A stretch of DNA of 64,000 bases, taken from contig NZ_CP022540.1 in NCBI RefSeq assembly GCF_002237555.1, positions 1,372,501-1,436,500 on the forward strand, in the 5' to 3' direction. The notes under the pieces were generated by a model. It made no database searches and was not told where the DNA came from. It worked only from the letters and a program-made list of their open reading frames with translations. This DNA is from Antarctobacter heliothermus (GTDB taxonomy: Bacteria > Pseudomonadota > Alphaproteobacteria > Rhodobacterales > Rhodobacteraceae). Of this stretch, positions 38,309 through 46,732 are shown one piece after another (positions within the stretch are counted from its first letter, which is position 1; every line of letters starts with the position of its first letter). The translations under genes and the position numbers were made by a program.

Positions 38309-39628
38309 ATGTCCAAAATTATGGCGATCAAAGTCGGCAAGCTGATTGACGGGAACGGCGGGCCGGTTCTGGACAATGGCGTTATTGTCATTGAGGGCGA
38401 CAGGATCACAGCTGTCGGCGCGCAGTCTGACATACAGGTGCCGCCTGATGCGGAGGTGGTCGAAGAGCCCGGCCTGACGGCGATGCCGGGGATGATGGAC
38501 GTTCATCTGCATATCGGGCAGTTCAACAACCTCACTTTCCGGAACTACCGTGTGGCGCAGTATGAGATTTCGCCGGAACTTCAGCAGCTTTACATGCTGT
38601 TCCACTCTCAACTGTGCTTTGAGCGCGGCTTTACCACGTTGCGTGACGAAGGGCTGATGTCGACGCGCGGCCTGCTGACGGATCATACGATTGCGGTGCG
38701 GGATTCAATCAATCTTGGGATTTTCCCCGGACCTCGTCTTGTCGTCGCCGCCTTTACTGTGGGGACTGGCTCACATCTGGATCTCATTCATCCCCGTGCC
38801 GCGCTGCGGGATCCGGACGCAACCGCCGACGGCGCCGATGAAATGCGCAAGCTTGCCCGACAGAACCTGCTCCGGGGCGCGGATTGGTTGAAGACCTGTG
38901 CATCTGGTGGTGGTGGCACCGACAAAGAAAGCCCCAAAGTTCGCAATCACACTCAGGAAGAGTTGGATGCGGTCTGTGACGAGGCGCATGCGCAGCACAG
39001 TTATTGTTCTATTCATTGCTTTACCCCGGAATCCCAGAAAATGGCGATCAAGGCGGGGGCTGATACGATTGAACACATGGTGTTCCACAGTGACGAGATG
39101 AACGAGGAAATCGTCAAGCACGGTATCCCGGTCTGTCCAACCCTGCTCCATCGTACCGACCGCGCGATCGAGATCCGTAGCGGAACAGGCACGTCGCAGT
39201 TCACCTTGGACAAGATGAAAAAGATCCAGCCGTTCACCTATGAAACCTTTCAGGCAATGCACAAGGCGGGTGTCAAGATCATCATGGGCACTGACATGGG
39301 TCAGGAACCCGACATGGGCAGCAACGCGCTTGAACTGGAGGTCTACGTTCAGCTGGGTATGACGCCGATGGAGGCGATCCTGACAACGACGCGGAATGCG
39401 GCCGAGGCGTTGCATATGGAAAAGGACATCGGCACGCTGGATGCAGGCAAACTCGCCGACATCCTGTTGATCGATGGAAACCCGGCCGAGGATATTACGG
39501 TCTTGCAGCCGCGCGAAAATATCAAGGTGGTCATGAAGGACGGAAAGATTTTTGTCGACCGTCGCAATGGCAAGGACAAGTCGGTGATCAATGTTGATTA
39601 TGGCTCATGGCAGCTTGCTGACGGGTGA
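38309..39628 (+). CDS. Amidohydrolase family protein (prolidase/imidazolonepropionase-like)
   Basis: 439 residues. HxH at 66-68 (MMDVHLHIGQF), a carbamylated-Lys-type segment RGADWLKTCASGGG, His in YCSIHCFTPES and DTIEHMVFHSDEM, and the Asp in IIMGTDMGQEPDMG. This is the two-metal subtype seen in Xaa-Pro dipeptidase-like and imidazolonepropionase-like amidohydrolases. It has its own promoter and follows the decarboxylase-like gene by 224 bp; a TauE exporter and an IclR regulator follow. Confidence 0.85.
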   Translation: MSKIMAIKVGKLIDGNGGPVLDNGVIVIEGDRITAVGAQSDIQVPPDAEVVEEPGLTAMPGMMDVHLHIGQFNNLTFRNYRVAQYEISPELQQLYMLFHSQLCFERGFTTLRDEGLMSTRGLLTDHTIAVRDSINLGIFPGPRLVVAAFTVGTGSHLDLIHPRAALRDPDATADGADEMRKLARQNLLRGADWLKTCASGGGGTDKESPKVRNHTQEELDAVCDEAHAQHSYCSIHCFTPESQKMAIKAGADTIEHMVFHSDEMNEEIVKHGIPVCPTLLHRTDRAIEIRSGTGTSQFTLDKMKKIQPFTYETFQAMHKAGVKIIMGTDMGQEPDMGSNALELEVYVQLGMTPMEAILTTTRNAAEALHMEKDIGTLDAGKLADILLIDGNPAEDITVLQPRENIKVVMKDGKIFVDRRNGKDKSVINVDYGSWQLADG

Positions 39629-39754
39629 CGTTGGTCGCGGTGGGGGCGGCTCTTTCGGGTGTCGACGGAGTCTGCTGGCCATCCCCGTAGTTGGCAACGC
39701 GAAAACCGGCACGCGCTTTGACTCCCCCAACGGGTGTCCGCCAGACTTGGTGGG

Positions 39755-40501
39755 ATGGATATGACTTTCCTGCTCATAACAACAATCGGCGTTGCTTGCC
39801 TGCTGGGCGGCCTCCTCAAGGGGATTTCCGGTTCTGGGTTGCCATCCGTTGTTGTCCCTTTGGTTGCGCTCCAGTCCGATGTGCCGACAGCGGTCGCAAT
39901 TGCCCAGATTCCGACCCTGGCGATCAATCTCGTTCAGGCTTGGCCCCGCGCGCATCCTGCTCGTTCGGTTTTGCCGCACTGGCCCATTGCAGCAACGCTG
40001 TTTGTGGCCACGCTCATCGGTGTTAGCCTTCTTCGGGTGGCTCCGCCAACCATCCTGCTTCTCATCGTGGCCGGGCTTACCACTTTCGCCGCGATGTTCC
40101 TTGTCCTTGTTCCGTCCTTTGTTTTGCCAAAGCGACTGAGGTTGACGGTCGGCGTTCCCATTGCCTCGGTTGCTGGCGTGTCTGCTGGATTGGCGTCGCT
40201 CGCGGGGCCGATCCTAGTGCCCTATCTTCTGGCGCTTCGATTGCCGAAGGACCTCTTCATCTCGGTTGTCAGCCTTTGCTATCTAGCTTGCATTGTGCCG
40301 ACGATTGGCGCGTTTCTGTATTGGAACGTGGTGGATCCCCGGCTGTTTATACTTTCAGGCGTCGCCGTCCTTCCCGCACTTTTGGGAATGTGGGTCGGCA
40401 ATCGGATGCGCGACAGAATAGACGAAAGGCGCTTTCGGTATGTCGTTCTGACCGTATTGGTGGGAACAGCGGCCCTATTGGTTGGAAAGGCTATGTCATG
40501 A
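39755..40501 (+). CDS. TauE/SafE-family membrane permease
   Basis: 248 residues with about eight hydrophobic segments and the family's N-terminal GGLLKGISGSGLPSVVVPLV loop and the repeat SVAGVSAGLASLAGPILVPY. These carriers move sulfonates, sulfite or organic acids across the inner membrane. The start could also be ATG 39761. The neighbouring amidohydrolase and SDR suggest an organic-acid cargo, but nothing in the sequence fixes it. Confidence 0.85.
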   Translation: MDMTFLLITTIGVACLLGGLLKGISGSGLPSVVVPLVALQSDVPTAVAIAQIPTLAINLVQAWPRAHPARSVLPHWPIAATLFVATLIGVSLLRVAPPTILLLIVAGLTTFAAMFLVLVPSFVLPKRLRLTVGVPIASVAGVSAGLASLAGPILVPYLLALRLPKDLFISVVSLCYLACIVPTIGAFLYWNVVDPRLFILSGVAVLPALLGMWVGNRMRDRIDERRFRYVVLTVLVGTAALLVGKAMS

Positions 40502-40573
40502 TGGAACGTGCCTGCAACGGGCGGCGGGGCGACGTCCCTGGGGACCAGTGTTTGGATTAAGGGCAGCGGACGG

Positions 40574-41368
40574 ATGGTGAACCAAGAACCACGGAAACCG
40601 GTCCAGACAGTGGAACGGAGTTTGACGATCCTGTTTCATGTGGCCCACACGGGGCGTCCCATGACGCTCACGGAAATCAGCGCGGGAACGTCAGTCGACA
40701 AGGCGACCGCGCTTCGGTTGCTCGGAACGCTTCAGGATTTCAACCTTGTGTCGCGCGATCCGGTCAAACTTGTTTATGTCATTGGTCCTGCAGCGCTTCA
40801 TCTGGCCGGGGCAATGCAGGGTAGCCTCCAGACGATGGCGCTGCCGCATTTGACCACTTTGCGCGACAAGACAGAAGAATCGGCCTCGCTTAACGTTCAG
40901 CGCGGTTTGGAACGTGTTGCTCTTTTGTCAGTTGAGGCGCGTCACGAACTGCGAGTTGTGCCAAGTCCTAACAGCGCTGCACCGATATACTCGGGCGCGT
41001 CGGGTCTGGCGTTCATGGCGTTCATGCCGCCCGCGAACAGCGCCCGAATAATTGAGATCACAGGTCTGGACCCTGTCAACCAGCGCGGGATCTCGGAGCC
41101 CGGACAATTTCTGGAAGAGATGAACACAGTTCGGCGCCAAGGTTACGCCGTCACCCGAGGCGATGTCACGCCCGGAGCGGCAGCAATTGCGGCGCCGGTT
41201 CTGGACAGCGCGGGATTGCCATTGGCGGTTGTCTCTTTGCGCGGCCCGGATGTGCGGATGAGCCCGGCCCGCATTGCCGAAATTGCGCCGATGGTTGTGG
41301 ATGCAGCATCGCGCATCAGCGCCGATCTCCTTGGCGCGACCGACGCAGACCTAAGCGAGGGAAAATGA
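40574..41368 (+). CDS. IclR-family transcriptional regulator
   Basis: 264 residues from ATG 40574. N-terminal winged helix VQTVERSLTILFHVAHTGRP, MTLTEISAGTSVDKATALRL and an effector GAF-like domain (HELRVVPSPN, GASGLAFMAF, GYAVTRGDVTPGAAAIAAPV). Overlaps the following SDR gene by four bases, so it is likely autoregulated with it. Upstream in-frame ATG at 40508 adds 22 residues of low complexity. Confidence 0.88.
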   Translation: MVNQEPRKPVQTVERSLTILFHVAHTGRPMTLTEISAGTSVDKATALRLLGTLQDFNLVSRDPVKLVYVIGPAALHLAGAMQGSLQTMALPHLTTLRDKTEESASLNVQRGLERVALLSVEARHELRVVPSPNSAAPIYSGASGLAFMAFMPPANSARIIEITGLDPVNQRGISEPGQFLEEMNTVRRQGYAVTRGDVTPGAAAIAAPVLDSAGLPLAVVSLRGPDVRMSPARIAEIAPMVVDAASRISADLLGATDADLSEGK

Positions 41369-42093
41369 CAGATACTGTATTGATCACAGGAGCCACGCGG
41401 GGCATCGGTTTGAGCACGGCGCACCATCTCTCTGATCAGGGTTTCCGGGTCGTCGGCATTGGTCGCAGCGCGCCTGACACCGAGTTTCCGGGCGAGCTTT
41501 TTCTTGCGGACCTAGCAGACATCGCTGCAACTCACTCCGTCATGGACGCCATACTGGCGCGGTTTGAGGTGGATTGCATCGTCAACAACGTCGGCCTCAA
41601 TATCGTGGAGCCTCTTGGTGACGTACAACTGGACAGTCTGGCACGGGTTCTGGACTTGAACCTGCGTGTCTCGGTTCAGGTTGCTCAGGCAGCGCTGGAA
41701 GGGATGAAGTCTCGTAAGTACGGGCGGATCATCAACCTTTCAAGCCGGGGCGCGCTTGGTCGCGCCGGGCGCACGAGCTATGGTGCCGCCAAAGCTGGCA
41801 TCATAGGTATGACGCGGACTTGGGCGCTTGAACTCGCTCCGTATCAAATTACGGCGAATGCGGTTTCTCCGGGACCGACGGAAACGGAAATGTTCAAGCG
41901 CAACAATCTTGAAGGACCGGGCGCGGAGGAGAGGCGTCAGGAGTTTCTGTCGGGTATTCCCCTGGGCCGGTTCGCGCAGCCAGATGAGGTCGCGTTCGCA
42001 ATCGGTTTCCTGCTCGACCGAAGAGCGAGCTTTGTGACGGGCCAGTTGTTGCATGTGTGCGGAGGTTCGTCACTTGTCTCATCGGCGATTTGA
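41365..42093 (+). CDS. Short-chain dehydrogenase/reductase (FabG-like)
   Basis: 242 residues. The NAD(P) motif TGATRGIGLSTAHHL, NNVG at 74-77, and catalytic SSRGALGRAGRTSYGAAKAG with Ser, Tyr and Lys in place, then VSPGPTETEMF. It is a classical SDR oxidising or reducing a small alcohol/ketone, coupled to the IclR gene by ATGA overlap. Confidence 0.9.
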   Translation: MTDTVLITGATRGIGLSTAHHLSDQGFRVVGIGRSAPDTEFPGELFLADLADIAATHSVMDAILARFEVDCIVNNVGLNIVEPLGDVQLDSLARVLDLNLRVSVQVAQAALEGMKSRKYGRIINLSSRGALGRAGRTSYGAAKAGIIGMTRTWALELAPYQITANAVSPGPTETEMFKRNNLEGPGAEERRQEFLSGIPLGRFAQPDEVAFAIGFLLDRRASFVTGQLLHVCGGSSLVSSAI

Positions 42094-42118
42094 TCGCGGC
42101 GCACCGGTCGCCGCGATC
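42092..42118. terminator. Hairpin between convergent genes
   Basis: GATCGCGGCG and CGCCGCGATC form a perfect 10-bp stem around a 7-base loop, between the SDR stop and the heme-binding-like gene stop on the other strand. No strong T run, so termination is probable but not certain. Confidence 0.5.
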
Positions 42119-42125
42119 GGGATGC

Positions 42126-42557
42126 TTATCCGGCGTCGGGTGTAAATCCAACTTTCTCGATGGCGGCAATGGCGCAAATCTCGTCATTGGGGCCAGTGTC
42201 CCCTGAAATGCCCACGGCACCGATGATGTGCCCGTCCGCGTTCTTGATCAGCACACCGCCGGGTGCCGGAATGCAACGACCCCCCGACGCATCCGAGGCC
42301 CCGACCATAAAGCCCGGCGCGTTCTTGGCCTTGCCCGCCAGATCGCGCGAGCCGAGCCCGAAACCGAGCGCGCCGTAGGCTTTCCCGAGCGCCAGTTCGA
42401 AACGGATGATGCCGCTTCCATCCTCGCGTTTTGCCGCGACAACGTGGCCACCCGCGTCAAGCACCACCGCAGTCAGAGGCTCGAATTCCTGTTCTCGCCC
42501 CTTTGCGAGCACATTGTCGACCACCTCGGCGGCATCCTTAAGTGTAATACTTGTCAT
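42126..42557 (-). CDS. GlcG/HbpS-family (DUF336) protein
   Basis: 143 residues of the small GlcG/HbpS alpha-beta fold: LTAVVLDAGGHVVAAKREDG, LALGKAYGALGFGLGSRDLA, RCIPAPGGVLIKNADGHIIG and AVGISGDTGPNDE. Members bind heme or act as accessory proteins in catabolic operons (glycolate, propanediol, phthalate). It ends an operon with the TIM-barrel gene upstream (21 bp apart). Confidence 0.88.
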   Translation of the reverse strand: MTSITLKDAAEVVDNVLAKGREQEFEPLTAVVLDAGGHVVAAKREDGSGIIRFELALGKAYGALGFGLGSRDLAGKAKNAPGFMVGASDASGGRCIPAPGGVLIKNADGHIIGAVGISGDTGPNDEICAIAAIEKVGFTPDAG

Positions 42558-42578
42558 GGTTTATTTTCCTCTTTCCGA

Positions 42579-43418
42579 TCAGTTTTTCTGCATTTCCATT
42601 GAGGCTTTCTCGACCAACTCCCGCGTCACGCGCACGCCTTCGGCGCAGACCTCTTTGGGACAACGCTCCCACAAGGCCGGATTGGGGGCCTCATAACTCA
42701 GGTAGCTGTCGTAGCCGATTTCGCTCAATCGCCAGAGCAGGAAGGTCCAGTCAATAACACCCTCACCGGGCACAAGCCTGTCGACAGGGCGGCGAACGCC
42801 CGGCTCGGGAACGGGCGGGACATCGCTGTATTGAAACGCGAACAGCTCATCGGCCGTCACGTCCTTCAGTCCCGTTTCCATGCCTTGGCTTCTATGAAGG
42901 TGGTAGGCGTCCAGCAGCATCCCGCAATTCGTTCTGTCGGCGCGCTCGACGATCTCTCTGAGGACCGTAGTTTTGTTCACAAGGGGGTGCTGTGAATTGA
43001 ACTCCAGCGCAAGCGATAGGTCGTGCTCCCCCACGATATCGCCCGCGACCTTCGTCGCTTCGACGGCGTCTTCGATGGTCCCGGTGACCTGACCCGGTGC
43101 GCTCATGATCATATCGCAACCGACGGCGCAGGCTATTTCACAAGTCTCCCGGAGCACTTCGAACAATCGACGTGTCTCGTCAGGTGGTGTGAACCACCAC
43201 CCATATTCGGTCCCCAAGACGCTTACCGTGACGCCACTGTCGCGTATCATTCCGATAACATCGTCCTTGCTCATGCCTTTTTCATAGCACTGAACGATGT
43301 CACTTCTTCTGATTTCGATTGCATCGAAGCCGCCGTAGGCCGCCGCCTCAAGACAGGTCTCCAGCGGGGTCGTATGGATCGTCCATGTGTGAAGCGAAAG
43401 CTTGAACTCAGTGAGCAT
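42579..43418 (-). CDS. Sugar phosphate isomerase/epimerase (AP endonuclease 2 fold)
   Basis: 279 residues, TIM barrel: LSLHTWTIHTTPLETCLEAA, GFDAIEIRRSDI, LALEFNSQHPLVNKTT (metal Glu), GMLLDAYHLHRSQG (metal Asp/His) and VPGEGVIDWTFLLWRLSEIG, SYEAPNP. This is the usual pattern of xylose-isomerase-like epimerases and dehydroshikimate-dehydratase relatives. Start at 43418 follows AAGGGTGAAGAA. It faces the SDR at 43824 across a 405-bp regulatory gap with no other gene. Confidence 0.85.
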   Translation of the reverse strand: MLTEFKLSLHTWTIHTTPLETCLEAAAYGGFDAIEIRRSDIVQCYEKGMSKDDVIGMIRDSGVTVSVLGTEYGWWFTPPDETRRLFEVLRETCEIACAVGCDMIMSAPGQVTGTIEDAVEATKVAGDIVGEHDLSLALEFNSQHPLVNKTTVLREIVERADRTNCGMLLDAYHLHRSQGMETGLKDVTADELFAFQYSDVPPVPEPGVRRPVDRLVPGEGVIDWTFLLWRLSEIGYDSYLSYEAPNPALWERCPKEVCAEGVRVTRELVEKASMEMQKN

Positions 43419-43692
43419 TTCTTCACCCTTCGTCTTGCGTGAACGGAACGGCACTGCCACCCCGGCATTCGTCTTGCGGCCAAAGCCGCACGTTTTTCAT
43501 TGATGCGCGGCCATGAATCGACACGATTGTTTCATTTCCACCTGATGCCGGAAGGTGCTCGCGCGTTTCAGGCGCAGAGCGCCCCGCACTACTGGCGTGA
43601 CGGACAAACAATGACGCCACAAACCGCGAATTCGGCTCCGGGTCAGTGTCGATATTAGGCCCAGACAGACGCAGTTGCAGTTTTCAAACCCA

Positions 43693-43710
43693 ACCATTTG
43701 CCCGATTGGG
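43693..43710. promoter_or_regulatory. Dyad resembling the GntR operator ACCAAT-N6-ATTGGT
   Basis: ACCATT-TGCCCG-ATTGGG matches 10 of 12 positions of the operator pair seen at 52004 and 54505, and is enclosed in AACCCAA-N12-TTGGGTT. It lies 113 bp before the SDR start at 43824, in the gap 43419-43823. Confidence 0.4.
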
Positions 43711-43823
43711 TTGAAGGCGGGCCTTACAGGGGCTCCGGTCCGAAAGGTATCGTTCGGTGTTTCTGTTCAACAGGTTCAGCGGAGACGCATAGTCAAGAAA
43801 CGTAGGAATTCGGAGGGATCACC

Positions 43824-44570
43824 ATGGGGAATCGCGTAGCAGTTGTGACAGGTGCCGGAAGCGGTGTCGGTCGTTCCGCAGCTCTGGCCTTGCTAGGGGG
43901 TGGATATGCGGTGGCGCTGGCGGGGCGGCGTCGCGAAGCATTGGAAGAGACGGCGGAAATGGCCAAAGGTGCCGAGGCGCTGGTCGTACCGACAGATGTG
44001 ACCGACCCCGAGGCTGTAGAAGCGCTTTTCGCGGCGGTGAAGGACAAGTTCGGTCGCCTCGACACGCTATTCAACAACGCGGGCGGTGGTGCCCCAAGCA
44101 CCAATTTCGGCGATGTTGAATACGAGACTTGGCGCAAAGTTGTTGAGGTCAACCTGAACGGCATGTTTCTGTGCGCGAACGCGGCATACCGCATGATGCG
44201 CGATCAGGACCCGCAGGGGGGCCGGATCATCAATAACGGATCAATCTCCGCTCACGCTCCGCGTCCGGGCTCTGCGCCATACACAACAACCAAGCATGCC
44301 ATTTCCGGCTTGACCAAGTGCATATCTCTGGACGGGCGGGTTCATAATATCGTTTGCGGACAAATTGACATCGGCAATGCGGCAACGCCGATGACCGCGC
44401 GTATGGCGGGCGGTGTTCCGCAACCAAACGGGACCGTCATGCCTGAGCCGACAATGGATGTCAGCAACGTTGGAAACATGGTTCTGATGATGGCCAACAC
44501 TGAACTTTCGGCAAATATCCAATCTGTCATGGTGATGGCGTCAGACATGCCGTTTGTTGGCCGTGGATGA
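43824..44570 (+). CDS. Short-chain dehydrogenase/reductase
   Basis: 248 residues: [55 protein letters not shown] with Tyr and Lys of the active site. Longer insertion after the active site ([17 protein letters not shown]) than in FabG, a feature of several sugar-alcohol and glucose-type dehydrogenases. Followed after 38 bp by the ketopantoate-reductase-like gene. Confidence 0.9.
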   Translation: MGNRVAVVTGAGSGVGRSAALALLGGGYAVALAGRRREALEETAEMAKGAEALVVPTDVTDPEAVEALFAAVKDKFGRLDTLFNNAGGGAPSTNFGDVEYETWRKVVEVNLNGMFLCANAAYRMMRDQDPQGGRIINNGSISAHAPRPGSAPYTTTKHAISGLTKCISLDGRVHNIVCGQIDIGNAATPMTARMAGGVPQPNGTVMPEPTMDVSNVGNMVLMMANTELSANIQSVMVMASDMPFVGRG

Positions 44571-44608
44571 TGCTGTTCTGACACATGGAAAACGTGCAGG
44601 ATAAGCCG

Positions 44609-45613
44609 ATGAAGATCTGCATTTTCGGGGCGGGTGCCGTAGGCGGACACATCGCGGTGCGCAGCAGCTTGGGCGGCGCGGATACATCCATCATCGCGCG
44701 CGGCGAGACGCTAAAGGCGATACGCGATCACGGCATCGTGGTTCAGGCACCCGAGCAGGAATTGCGCGCAACATTCAGTGCCAGCGACGATCCCGCCGCG
44801 CTGGGCGTGCAGGATGCCGTAATCGTCACCGTGAAAGCGCCTGCTTTGGGGGATGTCGCCAAGACAATCGGCCCACTACTTGGGCCGGAGACGGTGGTTC
44901 TTTTTGCGATGAACGGCATCCCGTGGTGGTATTTCTATAAGGCGGGCGGGCCCTTCGACGGCAGGAAACTGACGACGATAGACCCTGAGGGCCAGCTTTG
45001 GGACCGTATCGGACCCGATCGCGCGCTTGGGGGTGTCGTGTTCTCTGCGTGCTCTGTCGTGGAGCCGGGCGTTGTGCGGCTTGCAGGGGCCAAGAACAGG
45101 CTGACAATCGGAGAACCCGGCGGTGCCGACACAGCGCGCGCGCGTCGGATCGCCGAGGTCTTGACCCGGGGCGGCCTGCAGACAGATGTGACTGAGACGA
45201 TCCGCAATACCGTTTGGTCCAAGTTGCTGAACAATGTGGCGTCCGGGATTGTGGCAACCCTGACCCAAAGCACGGTCGATGTTATTGCGGCGGAACCACC
45301 TTGCGAAAGGGCAATGCGCGACATGCTGGCCGAGACGATTGCGGTCGCCAAGGCGCATGGCTGCGATCCGGGTACAGAGATCGACAGTGTGATCGGTTTC
45401 ATGAAGGCATTGTCGCACAAGCCAAGCATCCTGCAGGATCTAGAGGCCGGTCGCCTGATGGAGATCGAATCCACCTACGGCATCATCCTGCGGCTTGCCG
45501 AAATGGTTCAGGTCGACACGCCGATGCTGGATCTGATGGTGACACTTGCCCGGCTCCGGGCCGAAACTGCGGGGCTTCTGGGCGATGTCCCGAACAGGAT
45601 TGCCCAGTCGTGA
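44609..45613 (+). CDS. 2-dehydropantoate 2-reductase family (ApbA/PanE) protein
   Basis: 334 residues. N-terminal Rossmann GAGAVGGHIAVR, RGETLKAIRDHGI; C-terminal helical domain with the catalytic-Lys type segment NTVWSKLLNNVASGIVATLT. Family members include ketopantoate reductase and many relatives that oxidise 2-hydroxyacids in catabolic clusters; this one is in such a cluster and its length is slightly above PanE. Start 44609 follows AGGATAAG; ATG 44585 is an alternative. Confidence 0.88.
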   Translation: MKICIFGAGAVGGHIAVRSSLGGADTSIIARGETLKAIRDHGIVVQAPEQELRATFSASDDPAALGVQDAVIVTVKAPALGDVAKTIGPLLGPETVVLFAMNGIPWWYFYKAGGPFDGRKLTTIDPEGQLWDRIGPDRALGGVVFSACSVVEPGVVRLAGAKNRLTIGEPGGADTARARRIAEVLTRGGLQTDVTETIRNTVWSKLLNNVASGIVATLTQSTVDVIAAEPPCERAMRDMLAETIAVAKAHGCDPGTEIDSVIGFMKALSHKPSILQDLEAGRLMEIESTYGIILRLAEMVQVDTPMLDLMVTLARLRAETAGLLGDVPNRIAQS

Positions 45614-45677
45614 CGCAAGGCGTTTCCATGGAGTTCCCTCTGCGCCCGCAACTGGTCGCGGGCGCGCCTATGGTCTG

Positions 45678-46628
45678 TCAGGGAAGAACGCGCGCAGCTT
45701 GGGCAATGGGCCGACCGGCAAAGTGGTCTTGCAGATTTTGAATGAAGAAGTGCTTTCTTTTTTCCCGGACATCCTGAATCTGTGTCCCGATATGCGCCAC
45801 CAGAACTGCGCGGTCCGAATTGCGCAGCCGCTCCGGGACGTGCGGTTCATTGGCGTAGACGTCAAGGGCCGCAGCGCGGATCGTCCCCTTCTCCAGTGCC
45901 TCGATAAGGGCATCTTCATCGACGACGGGGCCGCGCGCGATATTGACAAGTGTGCCGTCCGGGCCAAGCGCGCCAAGAACTTCGGCATCAATCAGTCCAC
46001 GGGTTTCGGGCGTGTCGGGACAGCAAAGAACCATAAAGTCGCTTTGCTGCGCCAAGGTCTTGAGATCGGGTTCAAACCTGTAGGGAACGTCGACCTTTTT
46101 CCGGGGGCCGAAATATGCAATCGACATGCCAAAGGCGGCGGCGCGTTCGGCGACGAAACGTCCGATGACACCAAGTGCGACTATCCCGCATCGTCGGCCC
46201 GCCAGCCCAACCCCCATGCGCGGATACCCGTCAGTTTCCCAAGCCCCGGACCGGACCACGCGTTCGCTATCGGGAATCCAGCGCGCGGCTGCCAGCATCA
46301 GGCCAAGCCCCAGCTCGGCAACGGCCACCTTGGAGTCGTCAGGCGTTCGTGTGACGACAATGTTCCTTTCGCGCGCGGCATCCAGATCGAGTTCGCTGAT
46401 GCCCGCGCCCCATACGGACACCATCTCGACCTTCGGCAACTTGTCCAACATCGCCCGGTCGAAGCCGCGAAAACCGGGAACCACAAGACCGCGCACCCGT
46501 GGACCGACCTCAGCGATCAGCGCATCAGGGTCTTCAGTCTCCGTCACAACATGCGCTGTGAAAGTTTTGCGAAGTTCCTCCACGTTGTCGGGCGGGATTT
46601 TTCCACCCACAAGAATCTCGATGCTCAT
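45678..46628 (-). CDS. D-isomer-specific 2-hydroxyacid dehydrogenase
   Basis: 316 residues. NAD-binding motif GIVALGVIGRFVAERAAAFG, catalytic Arg in NIARGPVVDEDALIEAL, then DVYANEPHVPE with the Glu and VAHIGTQ with the His. It reduces a 2-keto acid or oxidises the D-hydroxyacid. Start at 46628 follows TGGAGG. Divergent from the dehydratase gene at 46733, with a dyad in the 104-bp gap; both may act on the same sugar-acid route. Confidence 0.9.
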   Translation of the reverse strand: MSIEILVGGKIPPDNVEELRKTFTAHVVTETEDPDALIAEVGPRVRGLVVPGFRGFDRAMLDKLPKVEMVSVWGAGISELDLDAARERNIVVTRTPDDSKVAVAELGLGLMLAAARWIPDSERVVRSGAWETDGYPRMGVGLAGRRCGIVALGVIGRFVAERAAAFGMSIAYFGPRKKVDVPYRFEPDLKTLAQQSDFMVLCCPDTPETRGLIDAEVLGALGPDGTLVNIARGPVVDEDALIEALEKGTIRAAALDVYANEPHVPERLRNSDRAVLVAHIGTQIQDVREKRKHFFIQNLQDHFAGRPIAQAARVLP

Positions 46629-46686
46629 GACAGCCTCCATTGCCTGCTTCGTTTCATCTGTCTGCTTGATGTTCGCGCGCCGCGAT

Positions 46687-46702
46687 TTGGCCAATGCGCC
46701 AA
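46687..46702. promoter_or_regulatory. Dyad in divergent promoter region
   Basis: TTGGC-CAATGC-GCCAA lies between the divergent hydroxyacid dehydrogenase and dehydratase genes, 31 bp before the dehydratase ATG. Confidence 0.35.
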
Positions 46703-46732
46703 CCATGTGATCCACAAAGAAGGAGTCCACCC